Shown: piece after piece, positions 36,028 to 44,580 of the stretch
How the letters are laid out: every line of letters begins with the position of its first letter
Position numbering within the stretch: position 1 is the first letter of the stretch
Source of the DNA: Hymenobacter metallilatus
GTDB lineage: Bacteria; Bacteroidota; Bacteroidia; Cytophagales; Hymenobacteraceae
Assembly: GCF_003944705.1 (NCBI RefSeq)
Contig: NZ_RWIS01000009.1
Span: forward strand, 124,001 to 188,000
DNA: 64,000 nucleotides
Direction of reading: 5' to 3'
Notes under the pieces: model-generated
Database searches by the model: none
What the model saw: the letters and a program-made list of their open reading frames with translations, nothing else
Told to the model about the DNA's origin: nothing
Made by a program: the position numbers and the translations under genes

Positions 36028-37573
36028 CAGATTCCTACCAACATACACTTCTTCTAGCCCTCTCCTGCCTGGCGTGCCTTCCTCCTCTACCATTCCGCCT
36101 GCTCCGCCTTTTTGGCAGCGCTATGTACCGCTGCTGCTTTTGCTTGCACTGGCCTATTTCCCATTATTCTGGCAGCTGACCTCGTTTCCGGTGCAGCAGT
36201 GGGACGAGTCGCGCACGGCGCTGGATGCACTGGGTATGCTGGTGCACCACGACTGGCTGGTGGCCCGCTACCAGGGCCAGCCCGACCTCTGGAACTGCAA
36301 GCCCCCGCTCTGGCTCTGGACGCTGGCGGGCAGCATCCGGCTGCTGGGACCCACGGAGCTAGGTCTGCGCCTGCCGGCCGCCCTGGCGGCGCTGACCACC
36401 GTAGGCACGGTGTATTATGCCGCCAGCCGCTGGTTGAAAAGTCCGCTGGCCGGGCTGCTGGCGGGGCTGGTACTGCTGACCACACCCGGCTACGTCAGTT
36501 TCCACGTAGCCCGCACCGCCGACTTCGACGCTTTCCTGACGCTTTGGACCACGGTGGGGGCGCTAAGCTGGCTGGCCTACCTGCGTACGGGCCGGGCCCG
36601 CTGGGCCTGGGGCACGGGCGCGGGCTTCGCGCTGGCCATTCTCACCAAAGGCATTGCCGGAGCCATGTTCGGGCCGGGCCTGATACTAGCCGCCGGGCTC
36701 ACAGGAAGCTGGCACCGGCTGCGGCGGCCGGCGCCCTGGCTGGCCGGCGGACTGGCGCTGCTGCTGGCCGGCGGCTGGTATGCTCTACGGGAAGCTGCCG
36801 CCCCCGGCTACCTGGCGGCCGTGTGGCAATATGAGGTCGGGGGCCCGGCCGCCCACGAGCTGGAAGGCAACAATGGGCCGTTCGAGTTTTATTTCACCCT
36901 GTTGGCGGGCGGGCAGTTTGCCTTGTGGCTGCTGCCGGCCCTGCTGGGAGCCGCCCTGGGCTGGTGGCAGCCCAAAGGAACTCCAGCCTGGTGGCTGGGC
37001 CGGGGACTCACGGCCGTGGCAGGCAGCTTTTTGCTGATTATTTCAATAGCCGAAACCAAGCTGGTGTGGTACGATGCCCCGGCCTTCCCGTTGTTGGCAA
37101 TTCTGGCCGCGGCGGGCACTGTTGCGGGGGGGCGGCTACTGCGGCAAGCCGGCGGCCGGCCGCTGGCTTACGGGGCACGGGTGGCCGGGGTGCTGGCGCT
37201 GGCGGCGTTTCCTTACCTCAACCAGATTGCCTTTTTGCGCAACCTCGCCAAGCACCGCTTCGACAACCACCAGCTAGTGTACGGCCACCACCTGCGGCAG
37301 CAGTGGCAGCAGCAGCCTACGCTGTGGGCCTACACCCTCGGCACCGATGGCTCCTTCAACGATGCCCCGGAGTTTTACCGCCTGGCCGCAGAATACCAGC
37401 AGCACCATACCGTGCGCCGCTTGGCCGCCTGGCAGGCCCGCGACTCGCAGCCCGGCGAAACAGTAGTAGTATGCGGGCACAAGGCTACTCAAGCCTGGCA
37501 GACCGCTTTTCACACCGAAATCCTGGTGCAGTCCGACTCTTGCCGCACGCTCCGGCTGGGCGCCCGGCGGTAG
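36020..37573 (+). CDS. ArnT/PMT-like (GT39/GT83) glycosyltransferase
   Basis: Polytopic glycosyltransferase of about 517 residues. The catalytic first loop is QQWDESRTALDALGML with the acidic pair, followed by WNCKPPLWLWTLAGSI and LRLPAALAAL, and a FHVARTADFDAFL segment, all typical of the PMT_2 family that uses polyprenyl-phosphate sugars to modify lipid A or protein. About eleven hydrophobic segments are seen. The start is uncertain: the frame opens at 35948, but the first 24 codons are repeat DNA; ATG 36020 is also within a repeat unit; a GTG at 36074 just before SSSTIPPAPPFW is the next option. It converges on the Uma2 gene (14-bp gap). Confidence 0.88.
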   Translation: MTFRFLPTYTSSSPLLPGVPSSSTIPPAPPFWQRYVPLLLLLALAYFPLFWQLTSFPVQQWDESRTALDALGMLVHHDWLVARYQGQPDLWNCKPPLWLWTLAGSIRLLGPTELGLRLPAALAALTTVGTVYYAASRWLKSPLAGLLAGLVLLTTPGYVSFHVARTADFDAFLTLWTTVGALSWLAYLRTGRARWAWGTGAGFALAILTKGIAGAMFGPGLILAAGLTGSWHRLRRPAPWLAGGLALLLAGGWYALREAAAPGYLAAVWQYEVGGPAAHELEGNNGPFEFYFTLLAGGQFALWLLPALLGAALGWWQPKGTPAWWLGRGLTAVAGSFLLIISIAETKLVWYDAPAFPLLAILAAAGTVAGGRLLRQAGGRPLAYGARVAGVLALAAFPYLNQIAFLRNLAKHRFDNHQLVYGHHLRQQWQQQPTLWAYTLGTDGSFNDAPEFYRLAAEYQQHHTVRRLAAWQARDSQPGETVVVCGHKATQAWQTAFHTEILVQSDSCRTLRLGARR

Positions 37574-37587
37574 GGCATCGGGGGAAG

Positions 37588-38169
37588 TTAGCTTAGCGAC
37601 AGGCCCGCGTACACATCCACCAGGGGCACCTGGCAGGCAATGCTCTCGAGCAGTAGTACGGCTTGCAAGTCGGTGGTTTCCGTTAAGATCCAGCGGCCTT
37701 GCGTGTCGCGGGTGTGCAGCTCGGCGTGTACACGCTGCGAATCCAGCAGCAGGTATTGCTGTAGGGTTGGAATCTGGCGGTAGAGAAAGAATTTGTTGCC
37801 CCGGTCGTGGCTTTGGGTAGAAGCCGATAAGATTTCCACCAGGAGCGTGGGGTTGAGTAGAGTATCGGGTTTAGTATCGTCTTCGAATAAGGGCTGCCCG
37901 CACACCACCGTCACATCCGGGTACACGAACGTCGACTCGCTCAGCACCTGTACCCGCTGGTCGCTGCCCACCACCGAGCAGGATTTTCCTTTCAACTGCA
38001 CATACAATTCACCGGTCAGATTAGCTGCTATGCGGTTGTGCGTGAAGCTGGCACCCGACATGGCCCGAACTTCCCCGTTCCAGTATTCGTGCTTGGATTC
38101 CGCGCGGCGCTCAGCCGTCAGGTAGTCCTCGGGCGAAACGTAGTTGAGTGGCGTAGCAGGCAGTCCCAT
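37588..38169 (-). CDS. Uma2-family (DUF820) predicted endonuclease
   Basis: A 193-residue protein of the Uma2 family, which has a PD-(D/E)xK nuclease-like core and is abundant in Bacteroidota and Cyanobacteria; the biological role is unsettled. Landmarks: SPEDYLTAERRAESKHEYWNG (N-terminal motif), SFTHNRIAANL, the acidic FVYPDVTVVCG, LLVEILSASTQSHDRGNKFFLYRQIP and the YLLLDSQ strand. The ATG at 38169 (GLPATPLNYVSPEDYL) is preferred over the upstream frame start at 38223, which would add a hydrophobic stretch not usual for the family. It appears solitary. Confidence 0.9.
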   Translation of the reverse strand: MGLPATPLNYVSPEDYLTAERRAESKHEYWNGEVRAMSGASFTHNRIAANLTGELYVQLKGKSCSVVGSDQRVQVLSESTFVYPDVTVVCGQPLFEDDTKPDTLLNPTLLVEILSASTQSHDRGNKFFLYRQIPTLQQYLLLDSQRVHAELHTRDTQGRWILTETTDLQAVLLLESIACQVPLVDVYAGLSLS

Positions 38170-38260
38170 CAGACACAAAAAGTAAAAGTATGCCGCAAGA
38201 TACCACGAAAAGGTCACTGCCATTCCAGTTACGACAGGTACTGGCGGTAGGCAATACGCT

Positions 38261-39691
38261 TTAATTCAGCCGCTCCAGCGTCATCTCCAGGTCGGCGAGG
38301 GTGGTTTCCCGGAACCGCAGGGTATCGGGGGCGGCGGTGGTGAGGCGGGCCAGGAAGGGCGTCCCGTTTTCGTAGCGCAGGCCCACCACGGCGGCCCCAA
38401 CCGGTGCCCCCGGAAACTGGTAGCCGCCCGCTTCGGCCTGCCCCGACAGCACTACCCGGTGGCCGGGCACCAGCAGCCGCACCGTGCACTGGTCGTCGGC
38501 CGCGAAGGTAGGCACGAATAAGGCGCTGGTCGGCCCTTGCCAGGGCCGGCCGGCCGCAACCCACCCGAGTTGCGTGGGTTGCAGGGCGTGGGAGCTTTCG
38601 GGCAAATCGGCGGGAGTTGCTTCCTCGGCGGGAGCGGCCGAGGCTACGGCGGCCGTTTCCGGGGCAGTGGCCAGGCCCGGCTGGAAGTGAAACCGGATGG
38701 GCAGCGTCAGCTTTACTTTCACAAACCGGCCGTCCTGCTGCCCGGGCACCCAGTGGCCCGAGGTGTGGCGCAGCACCCGTAGCACCTCTTCGTCGCAGCC
38801 GTTGCCCAGGCCCCGCAGAATGTGGGGCTGGGTTACCCGGCCGGCCTCATCCACCACAAACGAGGCAAATACCAGCCCTTCCGTCTGGGCCTCCTGGGCC
38901 GCCCGCGGGTAGCGAATCAGGCGGTTGATATCGGCCGGGCCCTGGCCGTAGCGGGGCATCTGCTGGGCCGTGGTCAGGATTTCCTCGGAGGGTTGCGGCA
39001 GGGCCTCGCCAGCGGCCCAGCGCACCGGGCTGGTGCCGGTGGCCTGGCCATACAGCAGGGGTAGCTGTTGTTTTTCGCCGGCCAGTTCAACCTGCAAGGC
39101 CCGGCCGGCTGCCAGGGCCAGCGGCTGCCCGCCCGCTGTGGCCCGCACGAGCACCGCCCCGCTCAGCTCCAGAGGGGCGCCGGCCAGGGTTTCGGTTAGC
39201 AGGTTGGAAAGCAGCAGGTCGGAGGCCGAGTAGCACTCCTTCAGCTCCACCCACACGGCGGTGGTTACCAGCCGCTGGCGCTTATCCACCAGGGCTCCGG
39301 CCGGAATCCGGACGATAGTACCTTCGCGGCCTCGCACCTCTGCGGCCTGGGTGGGGTCCACCTGAAAGTATTCACTGGCCTTTAGCGTCAGATCCTGCAA
39401 CCGGGCTTCGGCGGGCGGGGCCGAGGTCAGAAAAGCGGGCTGGCGGGAACTGCTGCGGTACACCAGCAACGGGGCGCGGCGGCTGGTGGCCCGGGCGAGC
39501 CGGTGCCAGGTGCGCTGCCCCGAGGTGGCCCCAACGGGCGGGGCCAACGAGTCGTAGGCAAGCGTATCGGCCAGGGCCGGTACCGGGGCAGCCGGCGCCG
39601 CGCGGTGGGCCGTGCGCTCGGGTTGGCAGGCCAGCAGCAGAGTGGCGGCCAGCCCAACTACCAGCAAACGAATCGGGGTACACATCGACAT
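38261..39691 (-). CDS. Lipoprotein with internal TonB C-terminal-like domain
   Basis: A 476-residue exported protein. Signal sequence with lipobox TLLLACQPE (Cys about 22), an N-terminal region to about 250 with GTIVRIPAGALVD and WVELKECYSASDLLLSN, a TonB C-terminal-like domain (about 255-340; IRYPRAAQEAQTEGLVFASF, VDEAGRVTQPHILRGLG, VLRVLRHTSGHWVPG, VKLTLPIRF), an Ala/Pro/Glu linker and a C-terminal soluble domain. TonB domains normally sit on an inner-membrane anchored protein; here the anchor is a lipid, so export to the outer membrane or periplasm is expected. It may be a structural or signalling protein rather than an energy transducer. Confidence 0.8.
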   Translation of the reverse strand: MSMCTPIRLLVVGLAATLLLACQPERTAHRAAPAAPVPALADTLAYDSLAPPVGATSGQRTWHRLARATSRRAPLLVYRSSSRQPAFLTSAPPAEARLQDLTLKASEYFQVDPTQAAEVRGREGTIVRIPAGALVDKRQRLVTTAVWVELKECYSASDLLLSNLLTETLAGAPLELSGAVLVRATAGGQPLALAAGRALQVELAGEKQQLPLLYGQATGTSPVRWAAGEALPQPSEEILTTAQQMPRYGQGPADINRLIRYPRAAQEAQTEGLVFASFVVDEAGRVTQPHILRGLGNGCDEEVLRVLRHTSGHWVPGQQDGRFVKVKLTLPIRFHFQPGLATAPETAAVASAAPAEEATPADLPESSHALQPTQLGWVAAGRPWQGPTSALFVPTFAADDQCTVRLLVPGHRVVLSGQAEAGGYQFPGAPVGAAVVGLRYENGTPFLARLTTAAPDTLRFRETTLADLEMTLERLN

Positions 39692-39822
39692 AGGACGACT
39701 CTACGCGGGAAACTCCGGATTTATTGGCCCAAAATCGGTTTTTTTTGGTAAATACCTGACATAAAATCAGTTTACTTTTCATTTTAGCCGGTACTTCGGC
39801 CGTTCTATTCCATTTCCTTCCC

Positions 39823-40743
39823 ATGCTCGACCTTGTTATTGATGCCCGACCGGCAGCGCTCAGTCCCGGTTTTGAGGTGAAGCGCATTTTGCCCTACCGC
39901 CTGCGCCGGATGCTGGGCCCCTTCATTTTTATGGACCACGCCGGTCCGGTACAGCTGGCCCCCGAGCGCCTGCCCACGCTGGACGTGCTGCCCCACCCGC
40001 ACATCGGCCTCAGCACGGTTAGTTACCTGTTTGGCGGGCAGGTGACGCACCGCGACAGTCTGGGCGTGGAGCAGATTATCCGGCCGGGAGAAGTGAACTG
40101 GATGACGGCCGGCTCCGGCATTGCCCACTCCGAGCGGTTTGAGGACCCGGCGGCCCTGGCCGGGGGGCAGCTGGAAATGGTGCAAACCTGGGTGGCACTG
40201 CCGGAGGCCGATGAGGAAACGGCACCGGCCTTCACCAACTATCAGCCCCAGCAGTTGCCCGTTTTCACCGATGCCGGGGTCTGGATGCGCCTGATTGCCG
40301 GCGACGCCTTCGGGCTGAAAAACGACGTCAAAACCCACTCGCCCCTGTTTTATGTGCACACGGTGCTCCAGCCCGGCGCCCGGTTCGGGCTGCCCCGGGG
40401 CTACCCCGAGCGGGGCGTGTACGTGGCAAAGGGCCTGGTTGAGGTCAGCGGCCGTACCTACGGCCCCGGCCAGCTACTGGTGTTCACGCCCGGCCTCGAC
40501 CCGGTACTGGTAGCCCGCGAAGCCTCTACACTGATGCTGCTGGGCGGGGAGCCGCTGGGGGAGCGGTTTATCTGGTGGAATTTCGTGTCGTCGCGGAAGG
40601 AGCGGATTGAGCAGGCCAAGGCCGACTGGCAGGCCGGCCGCATCCTGCTTCCACCCAACGATAACCACGAGTTTGTTCCGCTGCCGCCCGACAAAACCCG
40701 TCCGGCAGGCAGTGGCTCCCCGGCCCCGCAGGCGCTGTCCTGA
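39823..40743 (+). CDS. Pirin-family cupin protein
   Basis: A 306-residue bicupin of the pirin family; members bind iron and some show quercetin 2,3-dioxygenase activity, while others act as metabolic or redox sensors. Metal-site motifs are visible: FMDHAGP, HPHIGLSTVSYLFGG, THRDSLG and the IAHSERFED segment. The C-terminal cupin ends with LLGGEPLGERFIWWNFV and SRKERIEQAKADWQAGR, as in bacterial pirins. The ATG at 39823 gives MLDLVIDARP..., the usual start. No obvious operon partner. Function as enzyme or sensor is not decided by sequence. Confidence 0.93.
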   Translation: MLDLVIDARPAALSPGFEVKRILPYRLRRMLGPFIFMDHAGPVQLAPERLPTLDVLPHPHIGLSTVSYLFGGQVTHRDSLGVEQIIRPGEVNWMTAGSGIAHSERFEDPAALAGGQLEMVQTWVALPEADEETAPAFTNYQPQQLPVFTDAGVWMRLIAGDAFGLKNDVKTHSPLFYVHTVLQPGARFGLPRGYPERGVYVAKGLVEVSGRTYGPGQLLVFTPGLDPVLVAREASTLMLLGGEPLGERFIWWNFVSSRKERIEQAKADWQAGRILLPPNDNHEFVPLPPDKTRPAGSGSPAPQALS

Positions 40744-40860
40744 TAGTGTTACTGATTCCTTGGCTCACCACAAAAATCAACACCAAAAATATTAGATATT
40801 TAAACTAAAATATTTAGCTTTACATTCTATTCGCGCCCCTCTTTCCTCCGTTTCTGAGCT

Positions 40861-41076
40861 ATGAAAAACACGTTGGAATACACCGTTTGCTGCCGCCTCA
40901 CGCTGGCGCAGCTGGAATGCGGACGGGTTGTGGGCACTTCGCAGCACAAGCAGCAGGTGCGTACCACTACCGCCGAGCTAACCGAGTTATTTGCCGACCT
41001 GTACGAGCAATTTCGCAGCCCGCAACTGCTCGGTCTGCAAATCACCGAAATCCGGCCGCAGCTGGTTGCTGAGTAA
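40861..41076 (+). CDS. Small hypothetical protein (71 aa)
   Basis: Not recognised. A soluble 71-residue protein (starts MKNTLEYTVCCRLTL) with two adjacent Cys at 10-11, a LEYTVCCRLTLAQLECG segment and an acidic helix TTAELTELFADLYEQF. It has its own AT-rich upstream region (40790..40860) with a TAGCTTTA -7-like sequence, unlike the GC-rich neighbours, which favours a real gene. The codon pattern is consistent with coding. It is convergent with the dipeptidyl peptidase gene, with a terminator-like hairpin between. Confidence 0.6.
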   Translation: MKNTLEYTVCCRLTLAQLECGRVVGTSQHKQQVRTTTAELTELFADLYEQFRSPQLLGLQITEIRPQLVAE

Positions 41077-41097
41077 ACATCATGGGAGGCTGGAAAA

Positions 41098-41134
41098 AAC
41101 GTGTACTCCGGAGCAGTGCTCCGGGGTACACGTT
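41098..41134 (-). terminator. Terminator hairpin for the dipeptidyl peptidase gene
   Basis: A 16-bp stem (AACGTGTACTCCGGAG / CTCCGGGGTACACGTT, one G-T pair) with a 5-nt loop. On the minus strand it is followed by a run of T, so it would terminate the peptidase gene; it may also stop the small plus-strand gene. Confidence 0.82.
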
Positions 41135-41161
41135 CTGGTGGTCCATAATACGGCGTTTGCG

Positions 41162-43372
41162 CTATAGGTTTTTCAGCACGAACTCCGTCATCTGGCGGTA
41201 GAGGTGCAGGCGGGTGTTGCCGCCGTAGATGCCGTGGTTGCGGTTGGGGTAGTACAGGGTCTGGAAATCCTTGTTGTTCTTCACCATGGCATCCACGAAG
41301 GCCACGGAGTTCTGGAAGTGCACGTTGTCGTCGCCGGTGCCGTGCACCAGCAGGAGCTTGCCGCGCAGCTTGTCGGCGTGCTGCACGGGCGAGTTATCGT
41401 CGTAGCCCTGGGGGTTATCCTGGGGCGTTTTCAGGAACCGCTCGGTGTACACGGTATCGTAGTAGCGCCAGTTGGTGACGGGGGCCACGGCTACGCCCAT
41501 CTTGAACAGGTCGGCATTTTTGGTGAGGGCCAGGGTGGTCATGTACCCGCCGAAGCTCCAGCCCCAAATGCCGATGCGGGTCTTATCCACGTAGGGCAGC
41601 GTGCCCAGGTACTTGGCACCCTCGCCCTGGTCAATGGTTTCTAGCTTGCCCAGGTTGGCGTAGGTGACTTTCTTGAAGGCTGCGCCCCGGGCCCCGGTGC
41701 CGCGCCCGTCCACAATCACCACGATGTAGCCGTTTTCCGCCAACATCTGGTGCCAGAGGTAGTTGGTACCACCCCAGGAGTCGGCGTTGGTCTGGGAGCC
41801 GGGGCCGCCGTACACGTGCATCAGCACGGGGTACTTTTTGGTGGCGTCGAAATTGGTGGGCTTGAGCATCTGGCCGTTCAGCTCCACGCCTTCACTGGTT
41901 TTGAAGGTGAAGAACTCGGGCGTGGCCAGGTTGTACTGGTTTAGCTTCTCGCGCAGTTTGGCGTTGTCTTCCAGCACTTTCACCAGCTTGCCATCCTGCC
42001 CGCTGCGCAGGCTCACCACGGCCGGCACGCCGGCCTCGGAGTGATAGTTGAGGTAGTAGCGGGTATCGGGGCTGAGGTTCACGGCGTCGGTACCGCGGCC
42101 GGCTTCGCTGAGGCGGGTTTTGCCTTTGCCCTTCAGGTCGATGCGGTAGAGGTGGCGCTGCAACGGCGAGCCTTCGGTGCTGGTGAAGTACACCAGGCCC
42201 TTCTTCTCGTCGAAACCGTTGATTTCGGTGATTTCCCAGTTACCCTTGGTAATCTGACGCACCTGCTTGCCCTTCATATCATACAGGTAAAGGTGGCGGT
42301 AGCCGTCTTTCTCGCTGGTGAACAGGAACTCCTTGCCGCCGGCCAGGTAGCGCACATCATCGGTGATGTCCACGTAGGCCTTGTCGGTGTCGGTGAGTAC
42401 CACGCTGCTCTGGCCGGTTTTGGCGTTGGCGTGCAGGATTTCCAGCTTGTTCTGCAGACGGTTGAGGCGCTGAATGCTGAGCAGGTCGGGCGTCTGCGTC
42501 CAGAGGATGCGCGGGATGTACTGGTCGGTTTCGGAGCCCACGTCCATTTTGGCCGTTTTGCCAGCGGCTACATCGTAGGCCGAAATGCTGACGATGGAGT
42601 TTTTCTCGCCAGCCTTGGGGTATTTGTAGCGGTAGTCTTTGGGGTAGAGCGGGCCCCACTCCTGCATGTTGTACTCGGGCACCTGGCTTTCATCGAAGGT
42701 GTAGTAGGCCACGTAGCGCGAGTCGGGCGACCATTGGAAGCCCTGGGCGAAGGAGAATTCCTCCTCGTACACCCAGTCGGTGCCGCCGTTGATGATGCGG
42801 TTCAGGGCGCCGTCCGTGGTTACGGCAGTTTCCTGCATGGTAGCCAGGTCGGTTACGTACAGGTTGTTGTCGCGCACGAAGGCCACGCGCTTACCATCGG
42901 GCGAGAAGGTGGCGTAGAGCTGCTTGCCGCCGGCGCTCAGGGGCGTGAGCTGCTTGCTGGCCCGGTCGTACACGAAGAAGAACGACTTGCTGCTGCGGCG
43001 GTAAATCGGCTCGGTGTCGGTGCTGAACAGAATCTTGGTTTCATCGGCGTTGAAGCTATAGCCATCCACCTGCAGCGGCTGCGTCTGGCCGGGCAGCTTC
43101 AGGTCCTGGGCCGCCACGAGGGTTTGCACGGACTGGCCGGTAGTCACGTCGTTCTGCACCAAATCACCCTTGCTCAGGGAGGAGTAGAAGCGTCCGTCCT
43201 TCATCCAGTTGAAGCCGGGCACCGATTTGGCGGCAAACGTGCCTTTCTGCCAGATGTCTTCGAGGGTGATATTCTGCTTTTGCTGGGCAACAGCTACCGG
43301 AGCAGTAGCGGGCAATAGGGCAGGGCTGGCGGTGGTCAGAAACAGGGCCAGGCCCAAAGAACGTAGGGTCAT
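41162..43372 (-). CDS. S9 family prolyl oligopeptidase / dipeptidyl peptidase IV
   Basis: A 736-residue secreted serine peptidase that removes X-Pro or X-Ala dipeptides. A signal peptide (MTLRSLGLALFLTTASPALL, cleavage near AVAQ) precedes a beta-propeller domain (about 40-480; DWVYEEEFSFAQGFQWSPD carries the DPP IV-type Glu-Glu) and a C-terminal alpha/beta hydrolase (about 490-736): nucleophile in GIWGWSFGGYM, Asp in TGDDNVHFQNS, His in NRNHGIYGG. The frame extends to 43468, but the ATG at 43372 starts the signal peptide. All three catalytic residues are present. Probably periplasmic, in peptide use. Confidence 0.94.
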   Translation of the reverse strand: MTLRSLGLALFLTTASPALLPATAPVAVAQQKQNITLEDIWQKGTFAAKSVPGFNWMKDGRFYSSLSKGDLVQNDVTTGQSVQTLVAAQDLKLPGQTQPLQVDGYSFNADETKILFSTDTEPIYRRSSKSFFFVYDRASKQLTPLSAGGKQLYATFSPDGKRVAFVRDNNLYVTDLATMQETAVTTDGALNRIINGGTDWVYEEEFSFAQGFQWSPDSRYVAYYTFDESQVPEYNMQEWGPLYPKDYRYKYPKAGEKNSIVSISAYDVAAGKTAKMDVGSETDQYIPRILWTQTPDLLSIQRLNRLQNKLEILHANAKTGQSSVVLTDTDKAYVDITDDVRYLAGGKEFLFTSEKDGYRHLYLYDMKGKQVRQITKGNWEITEINGFDEKKGLVYFTSTEGSPLQRHLYRIDLKGKGKTRLSEAGRGTDAVNLSPDTRYYLNYHSEAGVPAVVSLRSGQDGKLVKVLEDNAKLREKLNQYNLATPEFFTFKTSEGVELNGQMLKPTNFDATKKYPVLMHVYGGPGSQTNADSWGGTNYLWHQMLAENGYIVVIVDGRGTGARGAAFKKVTYANLGKLETIDQGEGAKYLGTLPYVDKTRIGIWGWSFGGYMTTLALTKNADLFKMGVAVAPVTNWRYYDTVYTERFLKTPQDNPQGYDDNSPVQHADKLRGKLLLVHGTGDDNVHFQNSVAFVDAMVKNNKDFQTLYYPNRNHGIYGGNTRLHLYRQMTEFVLKNL

Positions 43373-43541
43373 GCGGGGGAAAATGAAATGTCGGCGGGAA
43401 TCCGGCGTTAAGGTAGCCAATGCACCGTGCAAGGTTGCACGCAACCAGAATGTGTACCCCGAAGCCATGCTCCGGGATACCAGAGCAACGACAGCCGGTC
43501 GAAATCCGGCACAGCCCGTGCTTCCGTTTACATCCGCCCCT

Positions 43542-43549
43542 TATCTTTA
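43542..43549 (+). promoter_or_regulatory. Candidate -7 element (TATCTTTA)
   Basis: Seven of eight bases match TAnnTTTG. It ends 7 nt before the ATG at 43557, again implying a very short leader. No clear -33 TTG. Confidence 0.35.
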
Positions 43550-43556
43550 CCCTGCT

Positions 43557-44495
43557 ATGCGTTTTTGTCCCGCCTTCCTGCTGCTTTTCCCGATTTGCTT
43601 GACGGCCTGTGAACCGGCGCTGGAACCGGGTCCCCGTGTGAGCTTCGTGGGCAGCTCCCGCTTCAATCCGGCCTCCCGCCGCATTACGGCCGCCGGCGAC
43701 ACCATTGCGGTGAAGGTGTTTGCCGAAGCTGGCAAGGACGACGCGCCGCTTACGCATCTGGTTATTAAAGCCCACTACCAGCCCCGTGCCCGTCCTCTTA
43801 TTTATACCACTACCTACGAAGAAGGAGAAGATTCGCTTTCTTTTCGCCTCACCTACCTCGACACGCTGATTCAGAACGCCAACGAGTTTGCCTTCCAGAG
43901 TGTGCAGCCGGCCCGCACCACCGCCGGTAAGGAAACCTGGACCTATACTTTCACCGACTCTGAGGGAAAGAACGGCGTGCGAAGTCTGTATCTGCGGTTG
44001 GGCCGCACCGATTCGGCGGCGGCGTACCACAGCTACACGGTGCCGCTGCAGGCGCCGGGTGCTTTCGGGCGGCGTAGCTTCCTGGCTTTGCGTGAGGGCC
44101 TGGCCCTGCCCAGCTTCTCCCTGCGTACCCTCCCCGACAACCAGAAACTAGTGGATTTGGTGTACGTGCCGGGCAGTACCACCATCAACCCCGGCCTGGC
44201 TACCACTACCGATGCCGGCCTGAAGCTACCCTGGGTGGGGCGAGCCACTGAGTTATACCGAACTCCGCTTACTGCTTCGGCTTTTACCAACTACGCCACC
44301 ACCGAAGACCTGACCAACATTGTAACGCAGTACCAGAATCAGCGGTTTACCCCTACCACTCGTACCGGCCCGCTCACCAAGGACCAGGTTATTGCCTTCC
44401 GAACCCCCGACAACAAATACGGCCTGCTGTTGGTACAGGACATCATCACAACCGGCATCCGGACGCTGGTGCTACAAGTGCGTATTACCAAGTAA
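43557..44495 (+). CDS. Hypothetical lipoprotein
   Basis: A 312-residue exported protein starting at the ATG at 43557; the open frame reaches upstream to 43209 but overlaps the promoter region. Lipobox ICLTACEP (Cys about 18). The remainder is beta-rich with no recognised domain: GDTIAVKVFAEAG, LTHLVIKAHYQPRARP, YTFTDSEGKNGVRSLYLRLG, and a C-terminal half with FRTPDNKYGLLLVQDI. The central TFTDSEGKNG region looks like an immunoglobulin-like repeat, which is only a guess. It is followed by a terminator shared with the convergent FadL-like gene. Confidence 0.78.
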   Translation: MRFCPAFLLLFPICLTACEPALEPGPRVSFVGSSRFNPASRRITAAGDTIAVKVFAEAGKDDAPLTHLVIKAHYQPRARPLIYTTTYEEGEDSLSFRLTYLDTLIQNANEFAFQSVQPARTTAGKETWTYTFTDSEGKNGVRSLYLRLGRTDSAAAYHSYTVPLQAPGAFGRRSFLALREGLALPSFSLRTLPDNQKLVDLVYVPGSTTINPGLATTTDAGLKLPWVGRATELYRTPLTASAFTNYATTEDLTNIVTQYQNQRFTPTTRTGPLTKDQVIAFRTPDNKYGLLLVQDIITTGIRTLVLQVRITK

Positions 44496-44515
44496 GCCAC
44501 CCCACCTTACCGCGC

Positions 44516-44557
44516 AACGGCCGGCCCCACATACGTGAGGCCGGCCGTTCTTATTTT
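44516..44557. terminator. Hairpin terminator between convergent genes
   Basis: An 11-bp perfect stem (AACGGCCGGCC / GGCCGGCCGTT, 44516..44526 and 44539..44549) followed by a T-rich stretch on the plus strand. It can terminate the lipoprotein gene and probably the FadL-like gene from the other side. Confidence 0.82.
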
Positions 44558-44580
44558 ATTATCAGGCAGGAGTGCTACTG

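Noticed and set aside
43209..43556. Longer N-terminus of the lipoprotein at 43557
   Set aside because: It would overlap the divergent peptidase gene and remove the lipobox from the N-terminus; the ATG at 43557 starts a proper signal sequence.
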